From contig NZ_CP028843.1 of assembly GCF_003058325.1 (NCBI RefSeq), positions 1,894,001 through 1,958,000 of the forward strand: DNA of 64,000 nucleotides, written 5' to 3'. Source of the stretch: Methylobacterium currus (GTDB lineage: Bacteria > Pseudomonadota > Alphaproteobacteria > Rhizobiales > Beijerinckiaceae). Below are positions 7,835 to 16,914 of this stretch, one piece after another. The notes beneath the pieces were generated by a model, which saw only the letters and a list, made by a program, of their open reading frames with translations, was not told the origin of the DNA and did no database searches. The translations under genes and the position numbers were made by a program. Positions within the stretch are counted from its first letter, which is position 1; each line of letters starts with the position of its first letter.

Positions 7835-9169
7835 TCAGCGCTTGCCGAGCTTCTCCATCGGCGTCCGGTAGGTCTCCCGCGCCGTCCAGATCGAGACGGC
7901 GGCGATCCCCGCCGTGGCGGTGACGAAGACAGCCACCGGGACCCAGCCGGTCGGGCCGGTGCCGAGGAGCGCGGCGCTGATCACCGGGGCGAAGCCGCCG
8001 AGGGCAAAGCCGATCTGGGTGCCGATCGCCATGCCCGACAGGCGGACCTTGGTGTCGAACATCTCACCGTAGAGCGACGGCCACACCCCGTTGGCGGCGC
8101 TGTAGACCACGCCCGAGAGCAGGATGCCGAAGCCGAAGATGAGCGGCAGGTTGCCCTGGCTGATCGCCCACATGTAGGGCCAGATCAACGCCGCGGAGCC
8201 GAGCGCGCCGAAGATGAAGACCGGGCGGCGGCCGATCCGGTCGGAGAGCGCCGCGAAGGCCGGGATCGCGCCGAGCGCCACGACGTTGGCCAGGATCAGC
8301 ACGGTCAGCATCGTCGAGCGGTCGATCTGCATCGTGTTGACGGCGTAGGACAGGGTGAAGACGCTGAAAATCGTGCTCACCACCGAGACGAGCGCCGCGA
8401 AGATCACCCGCAGCACGTCGGCCCACTGGGTGCGGAACAGCACAGCGACCGGCAGGGCCGCCTTCTCGTGGGTCTGCTCCTGCTCCTTCTCGAAGACCGG
8501 GGTCTCCGGCAGGGTGCGGCGGACCCAGAAGCCGACCGCGACCACGAGGGCGCTGAGGAAGAACGGGATGCGCCAGCCCCAGGACAGCATCTGGGCCTCG
8601 GGCATCTGGGTGATCGGCAGGAAGACCAGCGTCGCCAGGATCAGCCCGGCCTGCGTGCCGCTCAAGGTAAAGCTGGTGAAGAAGGCGCGCCTGTTCGCCG
8701 GCGCGTGTTCGAGGGTCATCGAGTTGGCGCCGGCCTGCTCGCCCGCGGCCGAGATGCCCTGGAGCAGGCGGGCGATGACGAGCAGGATCGGCGACAGGAT
8801 GCCGATCTGGTCGTAGGTCGGCAGGCAGCCGATCATGAAGGTCGAGAGACCCATCAGCAGCAGCGTGAAGGTGAGCACCTTCTTGCGGCCGAAGCGGTCG
8901 CCGATATGGCCGAGCGCCACCGCGCCGAGCGGCCGGGTGATGTAGGCGACGCCGAAGGTCGCGAACGAGGCGATCGCCGCCGCCTGCGGGTTGTTCGGCG
9001 CGAAGAACAGTTTCGGGAAGATCAGCGCCGCGGCGGTGCCGTAGATGAAGAAGTCGTAATATTCGACCGCGCTGCCGATCCAGCTGGCGAGCGCGGCCTT
9101 TTTGGGAGCTTTCACGGTCTCGGGTTCGGCGTACGACGCGGCGCTCGCCGGAAGGGCGGAAGAGGTCAT
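7835..9169 (-). CDS. MHS-family (ShiA-like) MFS transporter, probable quinate/shikimate uptake
   Basis: The 444-residue protein has 12 predicted membrane helices and hallmarks of the metabolite:H+ symporter family: an N-terminal SAVEYYDFFIYGTAA segment and the loop motif GHIGDRFGRKKV between helices 2 and 3. A second RIGRRPV loop lies between helices 8 and 9. ShiA, KgtP and ProP are relatives. Its job is inferred from the neighbours: a catabolic quinate/shikimate dehydrogenase upstream in the same direction (97-base gap) and a divergent 3-dehydroshikimate dehydratase. It may also carry related dicarboxylates. The start at 9169 is the first Met before the polar leader. Confidence 0.85.
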   Translation of the reverse strand: MTSSALPASAASYAEPETVKAPKKAALASWIGSAVEYYDFFIYGTAAALIFPKLFFAPNNPQAAAIASFATFGVAYITRPLGAVALGHIGDRFGRKKVLTFTLLLMGLSTFMIGCLPTYDQIGILSPILLVIARLLQGISAAGEQAGANSMTLEHAPANRRAFFTSFTLSGTQAGLILATLVFLPITQMPEAQMLSWGWRIPFFLSALVVAVGFWVRRTLPETPVFEKEQEQTHEKAALPVAVLFRTQWADVLRVIFAALVSVVSTIFSVFTLSYAVNTMQIDRSTMLTVLILANVVALGAIPAFAALSDRIGRRPVFIFGALGSAALIWPYMWAISQGNLPLIFGFGILLSGVVYSAANGVWPSLYGEMFDTKVRLSGMAIGTQIGFALGGFAPVISAALLGTGPTGWVPVAVFVTATAGIAAVSIWTARETYRTPMEKLGKR

Positions 9170-9266
9170 CGGGCGTTTCCTGTGAGGGGGGACGGACGGG
9201 CCCGTTGGATCGGGCCGCATTCTTGGGAGTGTTGGGCCGCGGCGCGCGCCGCCGGCCGGGGCGGGC

Positions 9267-10130
9267 TCAGGCTTCCTGGCCGAGCTCGGCGAAGTGGCGG
9301 AGCATCCGCTCCGGGTCCGGGGTCCGGCCGGTGATGAGCCGGAACGCCTCGACCGCCTGGAACACCGCCATGCCGCCGCCGTCGAGGGTGCGGCAGCCGA
9401 TCCGCCGCGCCTCGCGGAGCAGCGCGGTCTCGAGCGGGAAATAGACGATCTCGGCGACGAACAGCCCCGGGTGCAGGTATTCGGCCGGCAGCGGCAGGCC
9501 CGGATACTTGTCCATGCCGGTCGGCGTGCAATGGACGAGGCCATCCGCTGCGGCGACTTCCGCCTTGAGGTCGATGCAGGCCCGCGCCCGGCCGGCGCCG
9601 AAGCGCTCGCACAGGGAGGCCGCCACCGAGGCGGCCCGGGCCGGATCGATGTCGTTGAGGACGAGATCCTTGACCCCGAGGGTGAGGAGCGCGTGGGCCA
9701 CCGCCGCGCCGGCGCCGCCGGCGCCGAGCTGCACGACGTGATTCAGCGCCACGTCCGGCAGGCCGCGGCGGAACGCCTCGGCGAAGCCCCACCAATCGGT
9801 GTTGTGGCCGACCCGCTTGCCGTCGCGCAACACCACGGTGTTGACGGCGCCGAGCGCCGCGGCGTCGGGCGACAGCGCGTCGAGATGGGCGAGCACCGCC
9901 TGCTTGCACGGATGGGTGATGTTGAGGCCGGAAAATCCCATCCGCTCGGCGGCGGTGAGGAGTTCCGGCAGCGCGTCGGCGCTCAACCCCAAGCGCTCGA
10001 GATCGATCTTCTGGTAGAGGAGGCGCAGGCCCTGCGCGTCGCCCTCGTGTTCGTGCATCGCCGGGGTGCGGGAGGCCTGGATGCCGTTGCCGATCAGGCC
10101 GGCCAGGATGGAGGTGGGGGCAGCGCCCAT
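9267..10130 (-). CDS. Catabolic shikimate/quinate dehydrogenase (AroE superfamily)
   Basis: This 287-residue enzyme has the AroE fold with catalytic Lys76 (NITHPCKQ) and Asp112 (GHNTDWWGF), the GAGGAGAA dinucleotide loop, and the C-terminal GGGMAVFQAVEAF helix. The substrate motif near residue 20 reads S-R-T rather than S-x-S. The residue after the second beta strand is Asp (LNDIDPARA) rather than the NRT of NADP-using AroE. In the family those changes go with quinate/shikimate oxidation using NAD+, so this is probably the degradative enzyme and not the biosynthetic one. It shares a divergent promoter with the dehydratase gene. Confidence 0.9.
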   Translation of the reverse strand: MGAAPTSILAGLIGNGIQASRTPAMHEHEGDAQGLRLLYQKIDLERLGLSADALPELLTAAERMGFSGLNITHPCKQAVLAHLDALSPDAAALGAVNTVVLRDGKRVGHNTDWWGFAEAFRRGLPDVALNHVVQLGAGGAGAAVAHALLTLGVKDLVLNDIDPARAASVAASLCERFGAGRARACIDLKAEVAAADGLVHCTPTGMDKYPGLPLPAEYLHPGLFVAEIVYFPLETALLREARRIGCRTLDGGGMAVFQAVEAFRLITGRTPDPERMLRHFAELGQEA

Positions 10131-10190
10131 CACGGGCTCCTCTCTCGATGCGTTCCTCGGATGGCACGATTGCGACGCGCTTGAATCCAA

Positions 10191-10212
10191 ATGTACTAAC
10201 CGGTACGTTCAT
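10191..10212. promoter_or_regulatory. Imperfect 22-bp palindrome in the divergent quinate/shikimate promoter
   Basis: The arms ATGTACTAACC and GGTACGTTCAT match at 8 of 11 positions around a CCGG centre. The site lies between the dehydrogenase start (10130, minus) and the dehydratase start (10316, plus). ACTAACCGGT-type centres are common in operators of TetR-family repressors, so one regulator could control both directions. No regulator gene is encoded next to the cluster in this window. The palindrome is seen directly; its role as an operator is inference. Confidence 0.5.
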
Positions 10213-10315
10213 GTCAAGCGCGAAAGACGGCCGGCGGCTCGGCCGCCGCTTCGGGCTCGACGGAGCCGGCCCCGTTTGCGATGGAGAGCCGGCGGAAACG
10301 CAGAGGGAGAGCGCG

Positions 10316-12235
10316 ATGAGGAAAGCGATCGCCACGGTGAGCCTGAGCGGCACGCTGATCGAGAAGCTGGAGGCGATCGCGGCGGCGCGCTTCGACGGGG
10401 TCGAGATCTTCGAGAACGATCTCCTGTTCCATACCGGCGCCGCCCGCGACGTACGCCGCTACGCCTCCGATCTCGGCCTCTCCATCGACCTGTTCCAGCC
10501 GTTCCGCGATTTCGAGGGCGTCTCGGACGAGCAGCTGAAGCGCAACCTCGACCGGGCCGAGCGCAAGTTCGACCTGATGGAGGAGCTCGGCGCGCCCTTG
10601 ATCCTGGTCTGCTCCAATGTCGGCACCGAAGTCTCGGACGATGACGCCAGGATGGCCGACCAGCTCTACCAGCTCGCCGAGCGCGCGGCGAAACGGGGCC
10701 TGAAGATCGGCTTCGAGGCGCTGTCCTGGGGCACCAGGGTGCGCACCTTCGACCGGGCCTGGGGCATCGTTGAGCGGGCGAACCACCCGCATCTCGGCCT
10801 GATCCTCGACAGCTTCCACACCCTGGCGCTTCCCGACGACTGGTCGGGCATCGCCCACCTGCCGGGCCAGCGGGTGTTCTTCGTCCAGCTGGCGGATGCG
10901 CCGCGCATCGGCATGAACCCGCTGACCTTGAGCCGCCATTTCCGCTGCCTGCCGGGCCAGGGCGACCTCGACGTGCCGGGCTTCCTCCAGGCGGTCCTGG
11001 CCTGCGGCTATACCGGCACGATCTCACTCGAGATCTTCAACGACGAGATGCGGGCCGCGCCGCCGCGCCAGACCGCCGCCGACGGCCACCGCTCGCTCCT
11101 CTTCCTGGAGGAGCGGGTGCGGCGCACCGAGGAGGCGGCCGCGCAAGCCCCCTCCCCGGCCAGGCGCTCCCGCCGCCGGGTCGAGCTGTTCGACCCGCCG
11201 CTGCCGCCCGCCATCGCCGGCCACCGCTTCATCGAGGTGGCGGTCGACGAGCGCTGCGAGGGCGCGCTGGCGCGGCTTCTCGGCCAGCTCGGCTTCACCC
11301 GGCTCGGCCGGCACCGCAGCAAGGCGGTGACCCTCTACGGCCAGGGCGAGATCCGCATCGTCCTCAACCGCGAGCCGGATTCCTTCGCCGCCTCCTACTT
11401 CCTGATGCACGGCCCCTCGGTCTGCGCCCAGGCGATCACCACCGACGACGCGCTGGCGGCTTTGGGCCGGGCCGAATCCTACGGCGCCGCCCGGTTCGGC
11501 GGCCGGATCGGGCCGGACGAAAACACCTTCCCGTCGATCCGCGCGCCGGATGGCAGCCTGATCATCCTCACCGATCCGCAGACCGGCGGCGATTTCGAGC
11601 GCGACTTCGTGATGGAGGAGGGCACGGAGCCGTCGGGCCTGCTGACCCGGATCGACCACGTGGCGCAGGCCCTTCCGGAAGGCCAGCTCGATTCCTGGGT
11701 GCTGTTCTACCGCGCGGTGCTCGGCCTCGAACCCGAGGACGTGGTGGTGCTGCCCGACCCCTACGGGCTCGTGCGCAGCAAGGCGATGTCGAATGCCGAG
11801 CGCACGATGCGCCTGCCGCTCAACATCTCGGAGAGCCGCAACACCGCCACGGCCCGCCTGGTGACGAGCTTCGCGGGTGCGGGCGTGCACCACATCGCGC
11901 TCGCCACCGACGACATCTTCGCGGCGGCGGAGGCCCTGAAGGCGGCCGGCGTGACGCTGCTGCCGATCCCGGCCAATTACTACGACGACGTCGCGGCCCG
12001 CTTCGGCCTCGACGACGCCCTGATCGCCCGGATGCAGTCGTTGAGCATCCTCTATGACCGGGTCGGCGAGGGCGAGTTCCTGCAGCTCTACACGACGCCG
12101 TTCGAGGAGCGGTTCTACTTCGAGATCGTGCAGCGGAAGGGCGGCTACGACCTGTACGGGGCGCCGAACGCCCCGGTGCGGATGGCGGCCTTGGCGGCGT
12201 TGCGCGGGCCGAACCTGTCGCAGGTGCTGCGGTAG
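10316..12235 (+). CDS. 3-dehydroshikimate dehydratase fused to HPPD-like domain (QuiC/QsuB type)
   Basis: The 639-residue protein has two modules. Residues 1-290 are a sugar-isomerase-like TIM barrel with metal ligands Glu134, Asp165, Gln191 and Glu239 (GFEALSW, ILDSFHT, FVQLADAP, SLEIFND). As I recall it, this is the ligand set and numbering of characterised bacterial 3-dehydroshikimate dehydratases, which make protocatechuate. Residues about 320-639 are a vicinal-oxygen-chelate domain like 4-hydroxyphenylpyruvate dioxygenase, with IDHVAQAL and VHHIALATDD His motifs and a FYFEIVQR Glu motif. Bifunctional relatives are known. Placed opposite the transporter and dehydrogenase, it completes conversion of quinate/shikimate to protocatechuate. 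The ATG at 10316 follows an AGAGGGAGAG ribosome site. Confidence 0.93.
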   Translation: MRKAIATVSLSGTLIEKLEAIAAARFDGVEIFENDLLFHTGAARDVRRYASDLGLSIDLFQPFRDFEGVSDEQLKRNLDRAERKFDLMEELGAPLILVCSNVGTEVSDDDARMADQLYQLAERAAKRGLKIGFEALSWGTRVRTFDRAWGIVERANHPHLGLILDSFHTLALPDDWSGIAHLPGQRVFFVQLADAPRIGMNPLTLSRHFRCLPGQGDLDVPGFLQAVLACGYTGTISLEIFNDEMRAAPPRQTAADGHRSLLFLEERVRRTEEAAAQAPSPARRSRRRVELFDPPLPPAIAGHRFIEVAVDERCEGALARLLGQLGFTRLGRHRSKAVTLYGQGEIRIVLNREPDSFAASYFLMHGPSVCAQAITTDDALAALGRAESYGAARFGGRIGPDENTFPSIRAPDGSLIILTDPQTGGDFERDFVMEEGTEPSGLLTRIDHVAQALPEGQLDSWVLFYRAVLGLEPEDVVVLPDPYGLVRSKAMSNAERTMRLPLNISESRNTATARLVTSFAGAGVHHIALATDDIFAAAEALKAAGVTLLPIPANYYDDVAARFGLDDALIARMQSLSILYDRVGEGEFLQLYTTPFEERFYFEIVQRKGGYDLYGAPNAPVRMAALAALRGPNLSQVLR

Positions 12236-12322
12236 GGGATTCGGGAGCGGGCGCGGCCTGCCCGCTCCTCTCCAGACCGGGGGCGGGCAGGATGCTGGCT
12301 CGATGAGATCGACACCCACCGC

Positions 12323-12359
12323 GTCGTTCCGGGCTCCGCTTCCGCGGCCCCGGAACGAC
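12323..12359. repeat. Dispersed 36-37-bp palindromic element, copy A
   Basis: An 11-bp arm GTCGTTCCGGG is repeated perfectly inverted as CCCGGAACGAC around a 15-base centre, CTCCGCTTCCGCGGC. It sits 88 bases after the dehydratase stop. Close relatives occur at 33334, 54465 and 56206, each also 3' of a gene. It could act as a transcription end, mRNA-stability hairpin or protein-binding element. Confidence 0.75.
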
Positions 12360-12407
12360 ATCGAGAGTGGGAGGTCGGTCGCGTGAGCGGTGCAACCGGG
12401 ATTTCAT

Positions 12408-12443
12408 AAAAAAGCCCCCGGAGCGGCACTCCGGGGGCTTTTC
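12408..12443 (-). terminator. Rho-independent terminator of the PPIase gene
   Basis: A perfect 11-bp stem (AGCCCCCGGAG, 12413-12423, with CTCCGGGGGCT, 12429-12439) encloses a 5-base loop. Read on the minus strand it is followed by a run of T (12408-12413), placing it 19 bases past the PPIase stop. The plus-strand side also has a short T run, so it may stop transcription from both directions. Confidence 0.88.
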
Positions 12444-12461
12444 TCAATCTGGAAGAAACTC

Positions 12462-13370
12462 TCAGTTCTTCTTCTCGTCCGCCTTCGGCGCCGCCGCAGG
12501 GGCCGCCGCGGTCTTCTCGATCTTGGCGCTCTCGCGCAGCTTGGTGATGATGTCCTGCTGCGTCTTGCGGGTGAGATAGGCCTCGACCTGCTCCTTCATC
12601 TCGTCGAAGCTCGGCACCGGCTTGGTGCGCTTCTCCTCGACCTTGATGACGTGCCAGCCGAACTGGGTCTTGACCGGGTCGGAGATCTTGCCGGCCTCGA
12701 GCTTGAACGCCGCGTCGGCGAAGGGCGCGACCATCCGCTCCTTGGTGAACCAGCCGAGATCGCCGCCCTCGGCCTTCGAGCCGGGATCCTTCGACGTCTC
12801 GCCCGCGACCTTGGCGAAGTCCTCGCCGCCCTTCAGGCGCGCGGCGATCTTCTTGGCCTCGGCCTCATTGTCGACGAGGATGTGGCGGGCATGGACCTCC
12901 TCCTCGGGCTTCATCGCCTTGACGGTCTCGTCGTAGAGCGCCCGCTCGGCCTGCGGCGTCACCGCCTTCTTGGCCTCGCGCTCCAGGTACTCGTCGAGGA
13001 GGAGCTTGTCGCGAAAATAGGCGAGCTTGCGGGCGAAGTCCGGATTCTCGCCGATCTTGGCCTTCTCGGCCGCCTGGGCGCCGATCTTCAGGTCGACCAT
13101 GTAATCGACGAGAAGGCCCTTCTTCTGCGCCTCGTCGACGCCGGGGAGCGACAGGGCCGGATCGTCGGCCGCCACCACGAGGTCGCCGGCGGTGATGGGC
13201 GCGCCGTTGACCTTGGCCACGACCGTGTCGGGCGATTGCGCAGCGGGGGCCGCGACGGGAGCCGCAGGCGGCGCGGCGGCGGGCGCCGGCGCTTGAGCGA
13301 GGGCCGCTCCCGGAAGAAGGAGCCCGAGGGCGAGCGCGCCGTTGCGCCAGAGGGGGGAGAGGGTCGGCAT
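12462..13370 (-). CDS. Periplasmic parvulin-type peptidyl-prolyl isomerase (PpiC/PrsA-like)
   Basis: The 302-residue protein has a signal peptide (MPTLSPLWRNGALALGLLL..., cut near ALA-Q at 26) and a Pro/Ala linker to about residue 48. A SurA-N-like helical part follows, then a rotamase domain (about 157-250) with HARHILV, GGDLGWF and FGWHVIKV signatures. A charged C-terminal tail (KADEKKN) ends it. Such enzymes speed proline isomerisation and chaperone outer-membrane and secreted proteins. The length fits the single-PPIase-domain alphaproteobacterial family. A strong terminator follows. Upstream is a small exported protein in the same direction, 152 bases away with its own hairpin. Confidence 0.9.
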   Translation of the reverse strand: MPTLSPLWRNGALALGLLLPGAALAQAPAPAAAPPAAPVAAPAAQSPDTVVAKVNGAPITAGDLVVAADDPALSLPGVDEAQKKGLLVDYMVDLKIGAQAAEKAKIGENPDFARKLAYFRDKLLLDEYLEREAKKAVTPQAERALYDETVKAMKPEEEVHARHILVDNEAEAKKIAARLKGGEDFAKVAGETSKDPGSKAEGGDLGWFTKERMVAPFADAAFKLEAGKISDPVKTQFGWHVIKVEEKRTKPVPSFDEMKEQVEAYLTRKTQQDIITKLRESAKIEKTAAAPAAAPKADEKKN

Positions 13371-13484
13371 GGCGTGATCCTTGGGGCCCGTGCGCGATAT
13401 CGGTTCTGAGACCGGCGGACAGGTGGCAAAGATCGGCCGACAAGACAAGCGGTGTGCGCGCCGCAGCGGCAGGGACGGGCCGCG

Positions 13485-13510
13485 CCCCGCGGATCCTGTG
13501 ATCCGCGGGG
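13485..13510 (-). terminator. Perfect hairpin downstream of the small exported protein gene
   Basis: The arms CCCCGCGGATC and GATCCGCGGGG are perfectly complementary (11 bp) around a CTGT loop. The hairpin begins 12 bases past the stop of the minus-strand gene at 13523. There is no T run, so it is a hairpin-only end or an mRNA-stability element rather than a classical terminator. Confidence 0.6.
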
Positions 13511-13522
13511 ATGCAGGACGGC

Positions 13523-13849
13523 TCAGTAGCCGGTCGAGGCGACCTCGACGCGGTTGCCGCGGCGGGCGAAGGCGACCGAGGCGGCGGCACCGTCCTGGGT
13601 ACCGGGCACCGAGAAGCTGACCACCTGATCGGAGGCGAGGGTGGTGATGACCCGCAGCGGGGTGGCCGCAGCGGCATCCGTCGGCGCCAGGGTGGCGACG
13701 ACGCGCAGGCCGTCCGTCTCGACGGTGTAGTAGGCCGAACCGCGCACCGGGCCGAGATCGAGGCTGTGGGCCTGACGCGGGTTCAACTCGGCGGCGCCGG
13801 CCACGGTGGCGAGAACGAGGCCGAGGGCGGTGAGGGAGAGAAGGCGCAT
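13523..13849 (-). CDS. Small exported protein of unknown function
   Basis: The 108-residue product has a clear signal peptide (MRLLSLTALGLVLATVAGAAE, probable cut after AGA-A at about residue 19). The mature part of about 88 residues is beta-rich with alternating hydrophobic residues (SAYYTVETDGLRVVATL, RVITTLASDQVVSFSV) and contains no Cys. It resembles a small periplasmic beta-sandwich, but I do not recognise the family. The next gene upstream is divergent, with an A+T-richer promoter region (13900-13980) between them. A perfect hairpin follows the gene. Confidence 0.75.
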   Translation of the reverse strand: MRLLSLTALGLVLATVAGAAELNPRQAHSLDLGPVRGSAYYTVETDGLRVVATLAPTDAAAATPLRVITTLASDQVVSFSVPGTQDGAAASVAFARRGNRVEVASTGY

Positions 13850-14141
13850 CGGTGGTCCTGGGAGTTCTGTCCGCCGCGAGAAGCGCGTCCGGAAAGCCGG
13901 GATTCGCCGGGAGCCCACAACTAAGCATTCATCATGATGCAGCGCAATAGAATTATGTTGCAATGCACAATGCGCCGTCTGCACTTCCGGTCATCCCGTC
14001 TCGCCCACAGTGAAGGGCGCGACCATCGCCGAGCCTGGCCGCATCGGTCCGGCGTGACCTTCGGCTCGCCCTGCCCTACCTGCCAGCGTGGTGGATCCCG
14101 CCGCCCCGGCCGCCGATGCGACGCCCACTCATGAGACCCGC

Positions 14142-16898
14142 ATGAGCACCTACCGCTTCGACAAGCTCCTCGCCCCGCGCTCCGTGGCGCTGGTGGGCGC
14201 GAGCGCGCGGCCGAACGCGTTCGGCGCCGCGATCCTGCGCAACCTGCGTGAGGCGGGCTTTCCCGGCCCGATCTGGCCGGTGAACCCGCGCCACGACAGC
14301 GTCGACGGGGTGCAGGCCTTCGCCGACCTCGCCGACCTGCCCGAGCCCGCCGACCTCGTGGTGATCGTCACGCCGCCGGAGACGGTGCCGGAGGTGGTGG
14401 CGGCGGCGGGCCGCCGGGGCTGCGGCGCGGCGGTGATCATCACCACCGGCCTCGGCAGCGGACCGGATTCCCTTGCCGAGGCCGCGCGGGCGGCGGCGCG
14501 GCGATCCTCGCTGCGCCTCGTCGGCCCCGACAGCATGGGGCTCGCCGTGCCGGGGGGCGCCCTCAATGCCAGCCTGCTCGCCCGGGCGCCGCTCGCGGGC
14601 GATCTGGCGCTGATCTCGCAGTCGCGCACGGTGGCGGCCGGGATCGTCGCCTGGGCGCAGGCACGCGGCACCGGCTTCTCGGGGATCGTGTCGCTCGGCA
14701 ACGCGATCGACGTCGACATCGCCGATTGCCTCGACCATTTCGCCACTGACATCCGCACCCGGGCGATCCTGCTCTCGATCGACAGCGTGACCGACGCGCC
14801 GAAATTCATGTCGGCGGCGCGGGCCGCCGCGCGGGCGAAGCCCGTGGTGGTCCTGCGCTCCGGCCGGCACGACGCCGCCCGGGCGGGCGACGGCCGGCAA
14901 GCCACCCATACGGGAATCCTCGCCCGCACCGACGCGGTCTACGACGCCGCCTTCCGCCGCGCGGGTCTCCTGCGGGTGCAGGACCTCGACGAGATGTTCT
15001 CGGCGGTCGAGACGCTGGGGCGCCAGCGGCCCTTCCCGGGCCGGCGACTCGCGATCCTGGCCAATGGCCGCGGCGTCGGTGCCATCGCGGTCGACCGGCT
15101 CCTCGATCTCGGCGGCACCCTGGCGGACCTGTCGGACGAGACGCGGGAACGGCTCGCGGCGGCGGTGCCGGGCACGGATCCGGCAGCCTCGAGCCCGGAG
15201 ACTTGGCGCAACCCGGTCGATATCGGGGCCGATGCCGACGGGGCGCGCTACGCCGCGGCTTTGGAGGCGCTGATCGCCGATCGCGACAACGATGCCGTCC
15301 TGGTCATCAACGTGCCGACCGCCCTCTCGGGCGGCAGCGAAGTGGCGACCGCGATCGTCGAAGCCGTGAAGCGCGGGCGCAAGGGCGCGTTCCGGGCCCG
15401 GCCGGTCTTCGCCGTCACCGTCGGCGACGAGGCGGCGGGCGAGATCCTGAGCCAGGCCGGCATCCCGCGCTTCGCCACCGATGCCGATGCGGTCGAGGGG
15501 TTCACGCATCTCGTGCGCTACCGCGAGGCGCAGGACGACCTCACCACTACCCCGGCGGTCCTGCCCGACGACCTGGTGCCGGATGCGGGCGCCGCCCGGA
15601 CGATCGTCGATCGTGTGCTGGCCGAGGGGCGCACCTGGCTCGACCCGCGCGAGATGGCGGACCTCCTCGCCGCCTACGGCATCCCGGCCCAGCCTGTGGC
15701 CCTCGCCCCCGACGCCGATGCGGCGGCCGAGGCCGCCTGGCCGATCATCGCGGCGGGCGGCACGGTGGCGCTCAAGCTCGCCTCGCCGGACGTGGTGCAC
15801 AAGTCCGATGTCGGCGGCGTGCGGCTCGGCCTCACCAGCGAGGCGGCGGTGCGGGATGCCGCCCGCGAGATGCTGGCCCGGGTCGCCGCCGAGCGGCCCG
15901 AGGCCCGTGTCACTGGCTTCGTCGTCCAGGCGATGCTGCGCCGGACGGAAGGACGCGAACTGATCGCCGGCCTCGTCGACGATCCGGTCTTCGGCCCCGT
16001 CGTGGTGTTCGGCCGCGGCGGCACCGCCGTCGAGGTGATCGACGACCGGGCGCTGGCGCTCCCGCCCCTCGACCGGCGGCTCGCCGCCGACCTGATCGGA
16101 CGCACCCGGGTGGCACGCCGGCTCAAGGCCTATCGCGACGTGGCGGCGGCGGACGAGGCGGCGGTCGCCCTGGTGCTGGTCAAGCTCGGCCAGCTCGCCG
16201 CCGACCTGCCGGAGCTGCGCGAGCTCGACATCAACCCGCTCCTGGCCGACCGCGACGGCGTCGTCGCGCTCGATGCCCGCGCCGCCGTGGCGCCGCTGCC
16301 GCCGGAGCGCCGGCGCGATGCCGGCACCGGCCCGAGCCACGCCCGCTTCGCCGTGCGGCCCTATCCGCGCGCCTGGGAGCGCCGCATCGTGCTGGAGGAC
16401 CAGGGAATCCTGGTGCGGCCGGTCCGGGCGGAGGACGAGGGGCTGTTCGAGGCCTTCTTCCGCCAGGTCAGCGCCGAGGACCTGCGCCTGCGCTTCTTCG
16501 CGCCGGTGCGCGACTTCAGCCACGCCTTCCTGGCCCGCCTGACCCAGCTCGACTACGCCCGCGCCATCGCCTTCGTGGCGATCGAGGAGGCGAACGGCAC
16601 GATGATGGGCGCGGTGCGCCTCCACGCCGACGCCAACCACGAAACCGGGGAATACGCGATCCTGGTCCGCTCCGACCTCAAGGGCCTCGGCCTCGGCTGG
16701 GCCTTGATGGGGCTGATGCTCGACTGGGCGCGGGCGGAAGGGTTGCGGGTCGTCGAGGGGCAGGTCCTCCGTGAGAATACCACCATGCTGGCGATGTGCC
16801 GCAAGCTCGGCTTTGCAGTAAGGACGGATCCCTCCGATCCCGACCTGATGCTGGTGCGGCGTGCTCTCGCGGAGGAGGGTGCCGCGCCCGAATCGTGA
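14142..16898 (+). CDS. Acyl-CoA synthetase (ADP-forming)-like protein fused to a GNAT acetyltransferase (Pat-like)
   Basis: This 918-residue protein has five parts: a CoA-binding domain (about 5-130, starting LLAPRSVALVGASARPN), succinyl-CoA-ligase-like domains (about 140-460) with a HTGILA phospho-His-type motif, an ATP-grasp domain (about 480-700, KLASPDVVHKSDVGGV), a linker, and a C-terminal GNAT domain (about 750-918; VRPVRAEDEGLF, GLGLGWALMGLML). The same order occurs in protein lysine acetyltransferases of the Pat/PatZ type that silence acetyl-CoA synthetase. An ATP-grasp/His-bearing copy could also keep ligase activity. I start at 14142 (MSTYRFDK) because the family N-terminus begins there; an upstream GTG at 14088 adds 18 residues. 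Confidence 0.88.
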   Translation: MSTYRFDKLLAPRSVALVGASARPNAFGAAILRNLREAGFPGPIWPVNPRHDSVDGVQAFADLADLPEPADLVVIVTPPETVPEVVAAAGRRGCGAAVIITTGLGSGPDSLAEAARAAARRSSLRLVGPDSMGLAVPGGALNASLLARAPLAGDLALISQSRTVAAGIVAWAQARGTGFSGIVSLGNAIDVDIADCLDHFATDIRTRAILLSIDSVTDAPKFMSAARAAARAKPVVVLRSGRHDAARAGDGRQATHTGILARTDAVYDAAFRRAGLLRVQDLDEMFSAVETLGRQRPFPGRRLAILANGRGVGAIAVDRLLDLGGTLADLSDETRERLAAAVPGTDPAASSPETWRNPVDIGADADGARYAAALEALIADRDNDAVLVINVPTALSGGSEVATAIVEAVKRGRKGAFRARPVFAVTVGDEAAGEILSQAGIPRFATDADAVEGFTHLVRYREAQDDLTTTPAVLPDDLVPDAGAARTIVDRVLAEGRTWLDPREMADLLAAYGIPAQPVALAPDADAAAEAAWPIIAAGGTVALKLASPDVVHKSDVGGVRLGLTSEAAVRDAAREMLARVAAERPEARVTGFVVQAMLRRTEGRELIAGLVDDPVFGPVVVFGRGGTAVEVIDDRALALPPLDRRLAADLIGRTRVARRLKAYRDVAAADEAAVALVLVKLGQLAADLPELRELDINPLLADRDGVVALDARAAVAPLPPERRRDAGTGPSHARFAVRPYPRAWERRIVLEDQGILVRPVRAEDEGLFEAFFRQVSAEDLRLRFFAPVRDFSHAFLARLTQLDYARAIAFVAIEEANGTMMGAVRLHADANHETGEYAILVRSDLKGLGLGWALMGLMLDWARAEGLRVVEGQVLRENTTMLAMCRKLGFAVRTDPSDPDLMLVRRALAEEGAAPES

Positions 16899-16914
16899 AG
16901 ACCCTGCTCTCGCC

